Source: Variovorax ginsengisoli
Lineage (GTDB): Bacteria > Pseudomonadota > Gammaproteobacteria > Burkholderiales > Burkholderiaceae_C
DNA length: 64,000 nt
Direction of reading: 5' to 3'
Assembly (NCBI RefSeq): GCF_030811835.1
Contig: NZ_JAUSRO010000015.1
Span: forward strand, 108,238 to 172,237
The first letter of the stretch is position 1. The number at the start of each line of letters is the position of its first letter. Under the pieces are notes generated by a model. The model ran no database searches. It had not been told where the DNA came from and saw nothing but the letters and a program-made list of their open reading frames with translations. The position numbers and the translations under genes were made by a program. Shown here one piece after another: positions 16,215-26,039 of the stretch.

Positions 16215-16244
16215 TTGGCAAGTGGCGATTTCTATGGCTATAAT
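16215..16244 (+). promoter_or_regulatory. Strong sigma-70 promoter of tRNA-Gly
   Basis: TTGGCA (16215-16220) and TATAAT (16239-16244) are spaced 18 nt apart, and the mature tRNA begins 16 nt after the -10 box. This is the clearest housekeeping promoter in the window. Confidence 0.85.
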
Positions 16245-16259
16245 TCAAAGCTCAGAAAC

Positions 16260-16335
16260 GCGGGATTAGCTCAGTTGGTAGAGCGCAACCTTGCCAAGGT
16301 TGAGGTCGAGAGTTCGAGTCTCTTATCCCGCTCCA
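16260..16335 (+). tRNA. tRNA-Gly (anticodon GCC)
   Basis: A 76-nt gene with CCA encoded. The acceptor arms GCGGGAT and ATCCCGC pair, the D-arm is AGCTCAGTTGGTAGAGC, and the anticodon loop TTGCCAA gives GCC. The T-arm GAGAGTTCGAGTCTC is intact. Confidence 0.97.
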
Positions 16336-16341
16336 TTTTTG

Positions 16342-16372
16342 AAAAAGGAAGCCCACGCGCTTCCTTTTTTTT
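16342..16372 (+). terminator. Rho-independent terminator between the two tRNA genes
   Basis: AAAAAGGAAGC and GCTTCCTTTTT pair around a 6-nt loop and end in a run of eight T. The hairpin lies 6 nt after tRNA-Gly and 27 nt before tRNA-Cys. Confidence 0.85.
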
Positions 16373-16398
16373 CGCCGCCGAGCCTTTCGGTGGCGCAT

Positions 16399-16472
16399 GG
16401 CGCGATAGCAAAGCGGTTATGCAACGGATTGCAAATCCGTGTAGCCCGGTTCGACTCCGGGTCGCGCCTCCA
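16399..16472 (+). tRNA. tRNA-Cys (anticodon GCA)
   Basis: A 74-nt gene with encoded CCA. The acceptor strands GGCGCGA and TCGCGCC pair, and the anticodon stem-loop GGATTGCAAATCC gives GCA. The T-arm is CCCGGTTCGACTCCGGG. No separate promoter is evident after the terminator-like hairpin upstream. Confidence 0.97.
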
Positions 16473-16527
16473 GATTCCCCAGTGCCCCCGCACCTCTAAC
16501 GGTCATCCGTGCATGACAGGTTCGCAA

Positions 16528-16554
16528 CCGCTGCCCGCCCCGTGCGGGCAGCGG
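16528..16554 (+). terminator. Rho-independent terminator after tRNA-Cys
   Basis: CCGCTGCCCGC and GCGGGCAGCGG form a perfect 11-bp stem with a 5-nt loop, followed by TCTTTACGCTTTCTTT. It isolates the kdp promoter from the tRNA transcription unit. Confidence 0.85.
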
Positions 16555-16556
16555 TC

Positions 16557-16584
16557 TTTACGCTTTCTTTATGGCCGCGCCCCG
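16557..16584 (+). promoter_or_regulatory. Candidate KdpE operator upstream of the kdp operon
   Basis: TTTACGCTTTCTTTA is followed by TGGCCGCGCCCCG. A T-rich half followed by a C-rich half resembles, from memory, the E. coli KdpE site (TTTATACTTTTTTTA then CACCCCGC). It lies about 70 bp before the first ORF of the kdp transcript. The T-rich part may equally be just the tail of the terminator immediately upstream. Confidence 0.4.
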
Positions 16585-16652
16585 GCTCTGTTCCCCGTTT
16601 TTACGGGCCTCTCGCGAGACTCACCGCTGTGTCTCGTACAGAGGAGTGACAG

Positions 16653-16787
16653 ATGGACATCGTATGGATCGCGGCGGTCGCCGTGTTGTGGGTCGCAGTG
16701 GCGCAGATGGTGGTGGGGCTGCACAAGCTCGCGTCGCCGAAGGGCCGTGAAAAGGCACCGGTAGCCTCGTCGGGAGCGCGGACGTGA
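16653..16787 (+). CDS. Small single-span membrane protein at the head of the kdp operon
   Basis: A 44-residue product beginning MDIVWIAAVAVLWVAVAQMV, then a basic, polar tail (KLASPKGREK). It has a good ribosome site (GAGGAG, 7 nt upstream). Its stop overlaps the GTG start of kdpF as GTGA, so it is translationally coupled to the Kdp transporter. I do not know a named family. It may be an accessory small subunit or a leader peptide. Confidence 0.65.
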   Translation: MDIVWIAAVAVLWVAVAQMVVGLHKLASPKGREKAPVASSGART

Positions 16788-16882
16788 TCGGCCTCGACGT
16801 GCTCTATGGCGCGGGCGGCCTGATCGCCGTCATCCTGTTCGCCTACCTCGTCTTCGCGCTGATCTGCGCCGAGGAGTTCTGA
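16784..16882 (+). CDS. kdpF: Potassium-transporting ATPase small subunit KdpF
   Basis: A 32-residue single membrane helix starting at GTG. Its end, YLVFALICAEEF, matches the C-terminus I recall for E. coli KdpF (LVYALINAEAF). KdpF stabilises the KdpABC complex in the inner membrane. It is coupled by overlap to the small ORF upstream and ends 1 nt before kdpA. Confidence 0.85.
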   Translation: MIGLDVLYGAGGLIAVILFAYLVFALICAEEF

Positions 16883-16883
16883 C

Positions 16884-18686
16884 ATGACCACGTCTGCCTG
16901 GGGCTTGCTGGTCCTGTTGCTGGTCGCGTTGGTGGTGCTGGGCTGGCCGCTGGGCCGCTTTCTTGCCGCCCTGTGCGATGGCCGCCTGCCGCGCTGGATG
17001 CAGCGCGTCGAAGCGCCGTTCTACCAACTCGCCGGGGTCGCCCCCGGCCAATCGATGCACTGGCGCACCTACGCCTTCGCGCTGCTGGCGTTCAACGCCA
17101 TCGGCGCCTTGGCTGTGTATGGCCTGCAGCGTCTGCAGGCCGTGCTGCCGCTCAACCCGGCCGGCATGGCCGCCGTGTCGCCCGACTCGTCGTTCAACAC
17201 GGCGGTGAGCTTTGTCACCAACACCAACTGGCAGGGCTACACCGGCGAGGCGACCATGAGCTATCTCACGCAGATGCTCGGCCTCACGGTGCAGAACTTT
17301 CTATCGGCTGCAACGGGCATCGCGGTGGCCTTTGCGCTGGCGCGCGGCTTCGCTGCGCGCAATACCGACGGCAAGGGCTCGGTCGGCAACTTCTGGGTTG
17401 ACATCACGCGCATCACCGCCTGGCTGCTGCTGCCGATCTCCTTCGTGCTGGCGATGTTCTTCGCCGGTCAGGGCGTGATCCAGAACTTCGATGCCTACAA
17501 GACCGTGACCACGGTCGAGACGCTCGCCTACCAGCAGCCGAAGAACGATGCCGATGGCCAGCCGCTCAAGGACGCTGCCGGCGCGCCGGTGATGGAAGAC
17601 GCCAGCACCACCACACAGACACTGGCCGTGGGCCCGGTCGCGTCGCAAGAAGCCATCAAGATGCTCGGCACCAACGGCGGCGGCTTCTTCAACGCCAACT
17701 CCGCGCACCCCTACGAGAACCCGACGGCGCTCACCAACTTCGTACAGATGCTGGCGATGTTGCTGATCCCGGTGGCGTTGTGCTTCGCCTTCGGCCGCGT
17801 GGTCGGCGACCTGCGCCAGGGCTGGGCGGTGCTGGCCGCGATGACGGTGCTGTTCGTCGCCGCGGTGGTCGTCATCATCCCGGCCGAGCAGGCGGGCAAC
17901 CCGCTGCTGCAGTCGCTGGGCGTCGACCAGATGGCGTCCGCGCTGCAGGCTGGCGGCAACATGGAAGGCAAGGAAACGCGCTTCGGCATCACGGCGTCGG
18001 CCCTGTTCGCGGCCATCACCACGGCGGCCTCGTGCGGCGCGGTGAACGCGATGCACGATGCCTTCACGCCGCTGGGCGGCCTGGTGCCGATCGTGCTGAT
18101 GCAGCTGGGTGAGGTGGTCTTCGGCGGCGTCGGCAGCGGGTTGTACGGCATGCTGATCTTCGCGATCCTCGCGGTGTTCATTGCCGGCCTGATGATCGGC
18201 CGCACGCCCGAATACCTCGGCAAGAAGATCGAGGTGCACGAGATGAAGCTCACGTCGATCGCCATCCTGATCACGCCGATCATCGTGTTGGCAGGCACGG
18301 CGCTGGCGGTGAGCATGGGCCTGGGCAAGGCGGGCATCGCCAACCCCGGTGCGCACGGCTTCTCGGAAATCCTCTACGCCTTCACCTCGGCCGGCAACAA
18401 CAACGGCAGCGCCTTCGCAGGCCTGTCGGCCAACACGCCCTACTACAACGCGCTGCTGGGTGTGGCCGTTTGGCTCGGCCGCTTCGGAATGATCGTGCCG
18501 GTGCTCGCCATCGCCGGCGCGCTCGCCGCCAAGAAACGCCTGCCGGTCACGGCCGGGACGATGCCCACGCACGGCCCGCTGTTCGTGGCGTTGTTGGTCG
18601 GCACTGTGCTGCTGGTCGGCCTGCTCAACTATGTGCCCGCCTTGGCCCTGGGCCCGGTCGTCGAGCACCTGATGCTCTGGAAGTGA
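16884..18686 (+). CDS. kdpA: Potassium-transporting ATPase subunit KdpA
   Basis: A 600-residue inner-membrane channel-like subunit that selects and translocates K+. Filter-loop motifs are present: NTNWQGYTGE, GTNGGGFFNANSAHP (about 262-276), AASCGAVNAMHDAF and TSAGNNNGSAFAG. Length is slightly above the E. coli protein (557), partly through a polar insertion near residues 205-240 (KNDADGQPLKDAAGAPVMED). It follows kdpF by 1 nt and precedes kdpB by 10 nt. Confidence 0.97.
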   Translation: MTTSAWGLLVLLLVALVVLGWPLGRFLAALCDGRLPRWMQRVEAPFYQLAGVAPGQSMHWRTYAFALLAFNAIGALAVYGLQRLQAVLPLNPAGMAAVSPDSSFNTAVSFVTNTNWQGYTGEATMSYLTQMLGLTVQNFLSAATGIAVAFALARGFAARNTDGKGSVGNFWVDITRITAWLLLPISFVLAMFFAGQGVIQNFDAYKTVTTVETLAYQQPKNDADGQPLKDAAGAPVMEDASTTTQTLAVGPVASQEAIKMLGTNGGGFFNANSAHPYENPTALTNFVQMLAMLLIPVALCFAFGRVVGDLRQGWAVLAAMTVLFVAAVVVIIPAEQAGNPLLQSLGVDQMASALQAGGNMEGKETRFGITASALFAAITTAASCGAVNAMHDAFTPLGGLVPIVLMQLGEVVFGGVGSGLYGMLIFAILAVFIAGLMIGRTPEYLGKKIEVHEMKLTSIAILITPIIVLAGTALAVSMGLGKAGIANPGAHGFSEILYAFTSAGNNNGSAFAGLSANTPYYNALLGVAVWLGRFGMIVPVLAIAGALAAKKRLPVTAGTMPTHGPLFVALLVGTVLLVGLLNYVPALALGPVVEHLMLWK

Positions 18687-18696
18687 GGGTCGCACC

Positions 18697-20796
<2,100 letters not shown>

Positions 20797-20806
20797 AAGA
20801 GACACC

Positions 20807-21379
20807 ATGAAAACCATTCTCCGCCCCGCCCTCGTGCTCTTCGTGCTGCTGAGCGCGCTCACCGGGCTGCTCTATCCGCTGGCCGTCACCGGCGCCGCGA
20901 AAGCGGTGTTCCCCGACCAGACCGCCGGCAGCCTTATCGAACGCGATGGCAAGGTCGTCGGCTCGCGGCTGATCGGCCAGAACTTCTCGGACCCGAAGCA
21001 CTTCTGGGGTCGCCCGTCGGCCACCGCACCGATGCCCTACAACGCCGCCGCGTCGGGCGGCGCCAACCTCGGACCGCTGAACCCGGCGCTGGTCGATGCG
21101 GTCAAGGGACGTGTCGAGGCACTGCGCGCAGCCGACCCGGGCAACACGGCGCCGGTGCCGGTCGACCTGGTCACCACCTCGGCCAGCGGACTCGATCCGG
21201 ACATCAGCCCGGCTGCAGCCGCGTACCAGGCGGGGCGTGTCGCTCGGGTGCGTGGCCTGCCGGTTGATCAGGTCAACGCGCTGATCGCGCGTCACACCGA
21301 AGCACCTTTCGGCGGCTTTCTCGGCGAGCCGCGCGTGAACGTGCTGGCACTCAATCTGGCGCTCGACGCCGCGCGTTGA
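20807..21379 (+). CDS. kdpC: Potassium-transporting ATPase subunit KdpC
   Basis: A 190-residue subunit with one N-terminal membrane helix (ALVLFVLLSALTGLLYPLAV) and a soluble periplasm-facing domain. Family motifs include GSRLIGQNFSDPKHFWGRPS, SGGANLGPLNP, DISPAAAAYQ and LGEPRVNVLALN. It completes the KdpFABC pump. In related genomes kdpD commonly follows; here a small ORF and then an unrelated cassette intervene. Confidence 0.96.
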   Translation: MKTILRPALVLFVLLSALTGLLYPLAVTGAAKAVFPDQTAGSLIERDGKVVGSRLIGQNFSDPKHFWGRPSATAPMPYNAAASGGANLGPLNPALVDAVKGRVEALRAADPGNTAPVPVDLVTTSASGLDPDISPAAAAYQAGRVARVRGLPVDQVNALIARHTEAPFGGFLGEPRVNVLALNLALDAAR

Positions 21380-21390
21380 GCCGAAAATCC

Positions 21391-21531
21391 ATGTCGACCG
21401 ACCTGCTGTACGCGCTCCTCGCGCTGGCGGCCCTGTTCATTCCGCTAGGCTTCGCATGGTTTGTGCTGTCGCGCACCGCGCGGCGGCATCCGCACCCTGA
21501 TCGGCGCAAGGACCCGTCATCGATGCCTTGA
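21391..21531 (+). CDS. Small single-span membrane protein after kdpC
   Basis: A 46-residue product with one hydrophobic helix (LLYALLALAALFIPLGFAWFVL) and a basic tail (RTARRHPHPDRRK). It starts 11 nt after kdpC on the same strand, without a strong ribosome site. It may be a genuine kdp accessory ORF or a remnant of the ancestral kdpC-kdpD junction. No named family is recognised. Confidence 0.5.
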   Translation: MSTDLLYALLALAALFIPLGFAWFVLSRTARRHPHPDRRKDPSSMP

Positions 21532-21547
21532 CACTGCGCCACGGGGT

Positions 21548-21862
21548 TCACCCTCTTCCCGCATAGATGAAATGACTGCCGAGCCAGAACAGCAAAATCG
21601 TTGCGACCAAGGAAAAGACGACGATCTTGCCAAGGAGGCGCACTTCGGTCGGACGCTTGCGAAGCACCCACCAGATCACGAGATTCAGAATCTGGGTGAC
21701 CAAGATTACGAGGATCGTTTCCGCAGCTTGGCTGACAACTGGCCCGACGTTGCGTTGCTCATAGTCAGCAAACCAAATGGCATAGGTGGCCGTTGCTGCC
21801 GATACAAGAATTTGTGGAAGGTTCCACAGAATGACTAGATGCGAAACCCACGCGCGCCTCAT
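21548..21862 (-). CDS. Small multi-span membrane protein, candidate immunity protein of the cassette
   Basis: A 104-residue protein with about three hydrophobic segments (HLVILWNLPQILVSAATATY, ETILVILVTQILNLVIWWVL, IVVFSLVATILLFWLG). Its start overlaps the stop of the hydrolase gene by 4 nt (ATGA). An inner-membrane product coupled to a putative lipase effector fits the usual place of an immunity gene. That role rests on position only. Base composition is lower in G+C than the surrounding kdp genes. Confidence 0.65.
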   Translation of the reverse strand: MRRAWVSHLVILWNLPQILVSAATATYAIWFADYEQRNVGPVVSQAAETILVILVTQILNLVIWWVLRKRPTEVRLLGKIVVFSLVATILLFWLGSHFIYAGRG

Positions 21863-22560
21863 CGCAACCCCGCAGCAACCATTTTTTGTGCCAGAGCGTT
21901 CCAGCGAGACTTGCTGTCTTTCACGATGTGCGCATAGTAGAAGTGTCCTTCGCCAAGGCCGGCGTCCTGTTGTCTTTTTAAGGTTGCCATACCCTCGATC
22001 AGGGCTGCTTGCGAGATGCCTGCATGGATAGGGTCGCCAAACTGGGTCAAATCTACGACGACAACCTTCTTGATGTTCTTGGCCCCTTTGAGTTTCGTAA
22101 GGAAGTCCTCACTGATTGGGGATGCGATCATCACGAGATGGTCGATGACGTGTCCTTTGTTTGCATAGAAGTTGGCTGTCTGTGCGGCAAGCAAGGAGCC
22201 ATAGGAGTAACCGATCAAATTGAACTGCGCAGATGCATCAGTCATTCCGCTTGTTATGACCCACTCATCGTCGTCTTCATAGCGAATCAGCAGACCTGCC
22301 CGGATCGCGTCAATCAGGGGTCCAATGCGGTCGCCAATCTCTTTGTTGGCAGTGTTTGTCAGTCCAATGTTGACGTGTTCAATACCTGCCCGCTGGAATG
22401 CCTCCATCTGAGGTTTGATGTATGGCCCATCCAACCCTGCGCCGCCCCAATACAAGGTGCCGCGAGGTTTTTTGACATATACCTTGACCGGCTGTGTGTC
22501 GCTCTTGAACGTCAACGCAGCAGTGATCGAAACGATGGGGCCGATGGCTTGTAGAACCAT
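21859..22560 (-). CDS. Alpha/beta-hydrolase, putative type VI secretion lipase-like effector
   Basis: A 233-residue protein with an alpha/beta-hydrolase pattern: LYWGGAGLDG (37-45) as a possible oxyanion loop, and the nucleophile elbow GYSYG (117-121, Ser119). Asp176 (FGDPIHAG) with His206 or His211 are candidate triad partners. It has no signal peptide, as expected for PAAR-delivered cargo. The ATG at 22560 lies 1 nt after the PAAR stop, with GGAGGG 8 nt upstream, which favours this start over one at 22584. G+C is low: 28/60 at 22021. Phospholipase, esterase or another hydrolase activity cannot be told apart here. Confidence 0.72.
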   Translation of the reverse strand: MVLQAIGPIVSITAALTFKSDTQPVKVYVKKPRGTLYWGGAGLDGPYIKPQMEAFQRAGIEHVNIGLTNTANKEIGDRIGPLIDAIRAGLLIRYEDDDEWVITSGMTDASAQFNLIGYSYGSLLAAQTANFYANKGHVIDHLVMIASPISEDFLTKLKGAKNIKKVVVVDLTQFGDPIHAGISQAALIEGMATLKRQQDAGLGEGHFYYAHIVKDSKSRWNALAQKMVAAGLR

Positions 22561-22561
22561 G

Positions 22562-23098
22562 TTACTCACCCTCCGGCAGCACATCCAGGTGAGCGTCCAG
22601 TTCGCTCTTCGCGCTCACTCGCTGGGTCTTGCCTTCGTGGTCGGTGGTGCCCTCGAAGCGCATGCCGCCGATGGTCAGTCGGTAGCGGCGATTCGCGACC
22701 GGTTCGCCCGTCACTTCATCGAGGACCTGAAATTGCTGGTCATAGTCCTTTGCGGCTTCGCTGATCGGCCGGTCGTCAGACCCGGCGTCTGCCATCGCGC
22801 CGAACGCCACGCTCGCGGCCGCGATGTCTCCCGTCTCCGCAGTGGCCGCACGCTGCGATGCGACCAGCGCGGCACCGCAAGAAGTCAGCATGCCTTCCAA
22901 TGCGAGCGGCACGTTGCCAACGGTGCGGTTTTCCGCGCCTTCGATGATGACAAAGATGCCTTTGCATTGGGGGCATCGGACCTTGTGGCCCTTGCCGGAT
23001 GCCTGCCGTCCGTAGACATCGAAGTTCGAGAAGCCTTCGAGCACGGTGCCGCCGTGCGTCGTGGTGTCGCCCACGCAAATGATTGGCCTTTCTGCCAT
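22562..23098 (-). CDS. PAAR-domain protein with C-terminal adaptor-like extension (type VI secretion spike tip)
   Basis: A 178-residue protein. The first ~90 residues are PAAR-like (CVGDTTTHGGTVLEG, VGNVPLALEG, TSCGAALVAS), with Cys/His residues that could bind the spike-tip zinc. A central stretch is Ala-rich. The last ~60 residues (DEVTGEPVANRRYRLTIGG, then TTDHEGKTQRVSAK) look like a small beta-sandwich often seen in T6SS adaptors. PAAR proteins cap VgrG and carry effectors; the hydrolase encoded next is the likely cargo. It has a strong ribosome site (GGAGG) and a 16-bp palindrome just upstream. No VgrG or other T6SS gene is in the window. Confidence 0.85.
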   Translation of the reverse strand: MAERPIICVGDTTTHGGTVLEGFSNFDVYGRQASGKGHKVRCPQCKGIFVIIEGAENRTVGNVPLALEGMLTSCGAALVASQRAATAETGDIAAASVAFGAMADAGSDDRPISEAAKDYDQQFQVLDEVTGEPVANRRYRLTIGGMRFEGTTDHEGKTQRVSAKSELDAHLDVLPEGE

Positions 23099-23114
23099 GA
23101 TCAGTACCTCCTTG

Positions 23115-23130
23115 TGTCAGCGCGCTGACA
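23115..23130 (-). promoter_or_regulatory. Perfect 16-bp palindrome before the PAAR gene
   Basis: TGTCAGCGCGCTGACA reads the same on both strands and lies 4 nt upstream of the GGAGG ribosome site of the PAAR gene. It could be a regulator operator or form an RNA hairpin affecting translation of the cassette. Confidence 0.55.
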
Positions 23131-23275
23131 TACTGTTTTCAACGATGCCGATCGGGTTTGCCGCGTGATGCGGGCACCTCTGTATTCGGCGATGCAAAGC
23201 CTAGCACCGAAGAAAAGGCGCGCATGGGTCGCGCCAGCCTGATGTCCCCCATCACTTGATTTTTCAGCTCGCCGT

Positions 23276-26023
23276 GTGACAGAAGCCCGCCCCGACCCCG
23301 ACGCACTGCTCGCGCAGATGCGCAGCGACGAAGCCCGCGCCCGGCGTGGGCGTCTGCGCATCTACTTTGGTGCGAGCGCAGGCGTCGGCAAGACCTGGTC
23401 GATGCTCGCGGCCGCGCAGCGCGAGCGTGCCGCCGGCCGCGACGTGCTCATCGGCGTGGTCGAGACGCATGGCCGCAGCGAGACCGCCGCGCTGTTGGCC
23501 GGGCTGGCACGCCTGCCGCTGCGCGATATCGCCTACCGCGGCCGCACGCTGGCCGAGTTCGACCTCGATGCGGCGCTGGCCCGCAAGCCCGCCGTGCTGC
23601 TGGTCGACGAGCTGGCGCATTCCAACGCGCCCGGCTCGCGCCATGCGAAGCGCTGGCAGGACGTGCAGGAGCTGCTCGCCGCCGGCATCGAGGTCTGGTC
23701 GGCGCTCAACGTGCAGCACCTCGAGAGCCTCAACGGCACGGTGGGCGCCATCACCGGCGTGCGGGTGCACGAGACGGTGCCCGACACCGTGCTCGACGAG
23801 GCCGACGAGGTGGTGTTGGTCGACGTCACGCCCGACGAGCTCACCGCGCGCCTGGCGGCCGGCAAGGTTTACCTGCCCCAGCAGGCCGAGCGCGCGGCGC
23901 AGAACTTCTTTCGCAAGGGCAACCTGATCGCGCTGCGCGAGATCGCGTTGCGCCGTACTGCCGAGCATGTGGAGGACGACGTGCGCGGCTGGCGCGTCGA
24001 GCAGTCCGGCCCGAACGGCGATGGTGGGCCGCAGGCCTGGAATACCTCGGGGGCGATCCTCGCGTGCGTCGGCCCGCACGAAGGCGCGGCGCAGACGGTG
24101 CGCACGGCCGCGCGGCTGGCCGGCCAGCTCAACGTGCGCTGGCACGCCGCCTACGTCGAGACGCCGTCGCTGCAGCGCCTGCCGGCCGCGCAGCGCGACC
24201 GCATCCTGGCCGTGCTCAAGCTCGCGGAGGAACTGGGCGCGGCGACGGCGGTGCTCACCGGCGCCGACGTGGCGCAGGCGCTCACCGCGCAAGCGCAGCG
24301 GCTGAACTGCGCGACGCTGGTGGTCGGGCGCGCGGCGCCGGTGGCGGGCTGGCGCCGGTGGTGGCCGTCGGCTTCGCTCTCGCGCGAGCTGGCGCGGCTC
24401 GAACCCGCGCTCGACATCGTCGAGACGGCGCGTTCGGAAAGCTCGCGCCACCTCGGCCGCACCTTGCTCGGCGCCACGCGCGACGTGGTGGGCAGCGACG
24501 GCATCCCCGACGTCGCTGACCGGCCGCAGTCGCGCTGGACGGGCTACATGTGGGCCGCGGCGATGGGCGTGGCGGTCACGTTGATCGCCACGCCGCTCTC
24601 GGGCGTGCTGGAGCAGGTGAACATCGTGATGCTGTTCCTGCTCGGCGTGGTCGGCATCGCGATGCGCTTCGGCCGCGGGCCGGCGGCGCTGGCGGCGCTG
24701 CTCAACGTCGCGGCCTTCGATTTCTTCTTCGTCTCGCCGCGCTTCTCGTTCGCGGTGGGCGATGTGCAGTACCTCGTGACTTTCATCGTGATGCTCGGTG
24801 TCGGCCTGCTGGTGGGTCAGCTCACGGCCGGGCTGCGCTTTGCCGCGGGCGTGTCGACCAGCCGCGAGCGGCGTGCACAGTCGCTGTTCGAGCTCACGCG
24901 CGAACTCTCGGCCGCGCTCGAAAGCGCGCAGGTCGTCGAACTCGGCGCTGCGGCGGTGCAGGGCCACTTCGGCGGCCAGGCACGGGTGCTGGTCACTGAC
25001 GCGAACGACCGCCTCGTCATGCCGACGTCGCCACCATCGGGCTTCGATGCGAGCGTGGCCGACTGGGCCTTTCGCCAGGGTCAGCCCGCCGGCCTCGCCA
25101 CTGCCACTTTGGCCGCGCAGCCCTGGCACTACGTGCCGCTGAAGGCACCGATGCGCGTGCGGGGCGTGCTCGCGCTCGCACCCGCGCAGCCGCGCTGGCT
25201 GCTGATTCCCGAGCAGGCGCAGCAACTCGACACGCTGGCGCGCCAGATCGCCATCGCGCTCGAACGCGTGCACTACGTGGAGGTGGCGCAGCAGGCGGTG
25301 GTCGAGATGGAGTCGGAGCGGCTGCGCAACACGCTGCTGGGTGCTATTTCGCACGACGTGCGAACGCCGCTGACTGCGCTCATCGGCCTGGCCGAGTCGC
25401 TGCAGACCGCATCGCCCGATACGCACAGGGAGGTGACCCGCGCGATCGTCGCGCAGGCGCGCGCGCTGCATGCGCTGGTCAACAACCTGCTGGACATGGC
25501 CAGGCTGGAAAGCGGCATGGCCGGTGGCACCGTCAACCTGCGGCGCGACTGGCAGTCGGTCGAGGAGGTGGTGGGGGCGGCCATTCGCTCGGCCCAGCCC
25601 GCGCTGGGCACGATGACCGTGAAGACCGCCTTGCCGGTCGACCTGCCGCTGGTCGACTTCGACGCCGTGCTGATCGAGCGCGTGCTGGTCAACCTGCTGG
25701 AGAACGCGGCCAAGTACGGCGCGGCGCCGGTGGTGCTCAGTGCCCATGCCACGCGCGACACACTGGTGCTTGCCGTGCGCGACCATGGCCCTGGCCTGCC
25801 GCCGGCGTTGCACGGGCGCGAGCAGTTGCTGTTCGACAAGTTCACGCGCGGCGAGCCCGAATCGGCAACGCCCGGCGTCGGGCTCGGCCTGGCGATCTGC
25901 AAGGCGATCGCGGGTGCGCATGGTGGCACCATCCAGGCGGCGAATGCCGAGGGCGGCGGTGCAGAATTCACGCTCGTGCTGCCTCGCCGCGCGCCACCCG
26001 AGGCGCTCGAGGCGCCGGCTTGA
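23276..26023 (+). CDS. kdpD: Osmosensitive K+ channel sensor histidine kinase KdpD
   Basis: A 915-residue inner-membrane sensor kinase. The N-terminal KdpD domain has a Walker A (GASAGVGKT, 32-40) and DELAHSNAPGSRHAKRW. A USP-like domain follows, then about four membrane helices (residues ~420-520), a GAF-like region, HisKA with H693 (ISHDVRTPL), and an ATPase domain (NLLENAAKYG, GLGLAICKAI). It phosphorylates KdpE under K+ limitation. The start is GTG. The gene lies 177 bp beyond the inserted PAAR cassette and so is cut off from kdpFABC transcription. Confidence 0.96.
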   Translation: MTEARPDPDALLAQMRSDEARARRGRLRIYFGASAGVGKTWSMLAAAQRERAAGRDVLIGVVETHGRSETAALLAGLARLPLRDIAYRGRTLAEFDLDAALARKPAVLLVDELAHSNAPGSRHAKRWQDVQELLAAGIEVWSALNVQHLESLNGTVGAITGVRVHETVPDTVLDEADEVVLVDVTPDELTARLAAGKVYLPQQAERAAQNFFRKGNLIALREIALRRTAEHVEDDVRGWRVEQSGPNGDGGPQAWNTSGAILACVGPHEGAAQTVRTAARLAGQLNVRWHAAYVETPSLQRLPAAQRDRILAVLKLAEELGAATAVLTGADVAQALTAQAQRLNCATLVVGRAAPVAGWRRWWPSASLSRELARLEPALDIVETARSESSRHLGRTLLGATRDVVGSDGIPDVADRPQSRWTGYMWAAAMGVAVTLIATPLSGVLEQVNIVMLFLLGVVGIAMRFGRGPAALAALLNVAAFDFFFVSPRFSFAVGDVQYLVTFIVMLGVGLLVGQLTAGLRFAAGVSTSRERRAQSLFELTRELSAALESAQVVELGAAAVQGHFGGQARVLVTDANDRLVMPTSPPSGFDASVADWAFRQGQPAGLATATLAAQPWHYVPLKAPMRVRGVLALAPAQPRWLLIPEQAQQLDTLARQIAIALERVHYVEVAQQAVVEMESERLRNTLLGAISHDVRTPLTALIGLAESLQTASPDTHREVTRAIVAQARALHALVNNLLDMARLESGMAGGTVNLRRDWQSVEEVVGAAIRSAQPALGTMTVKTALPVDLPLVDFDAVLIERVLVNLLENAAKYGAAPVVLSAHATRDTLVLAVRDHGPGLPPALHGREQLLFDKFTRGEPESATPGVGLGLAICKAIAGAHGGTIQAANAEGGGAEFTLVLPRRAPPEALEAPA

Positions 26024-26039
26024 TTGTTGAAGACTCACC

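Noticed and set aside
16260..16472. tRNA genes as an integration hotspot for a genomic island
   Set aside because: No integrase, no duplicated tRNA 3' end and no base-composition change was seen next to either tRNA.
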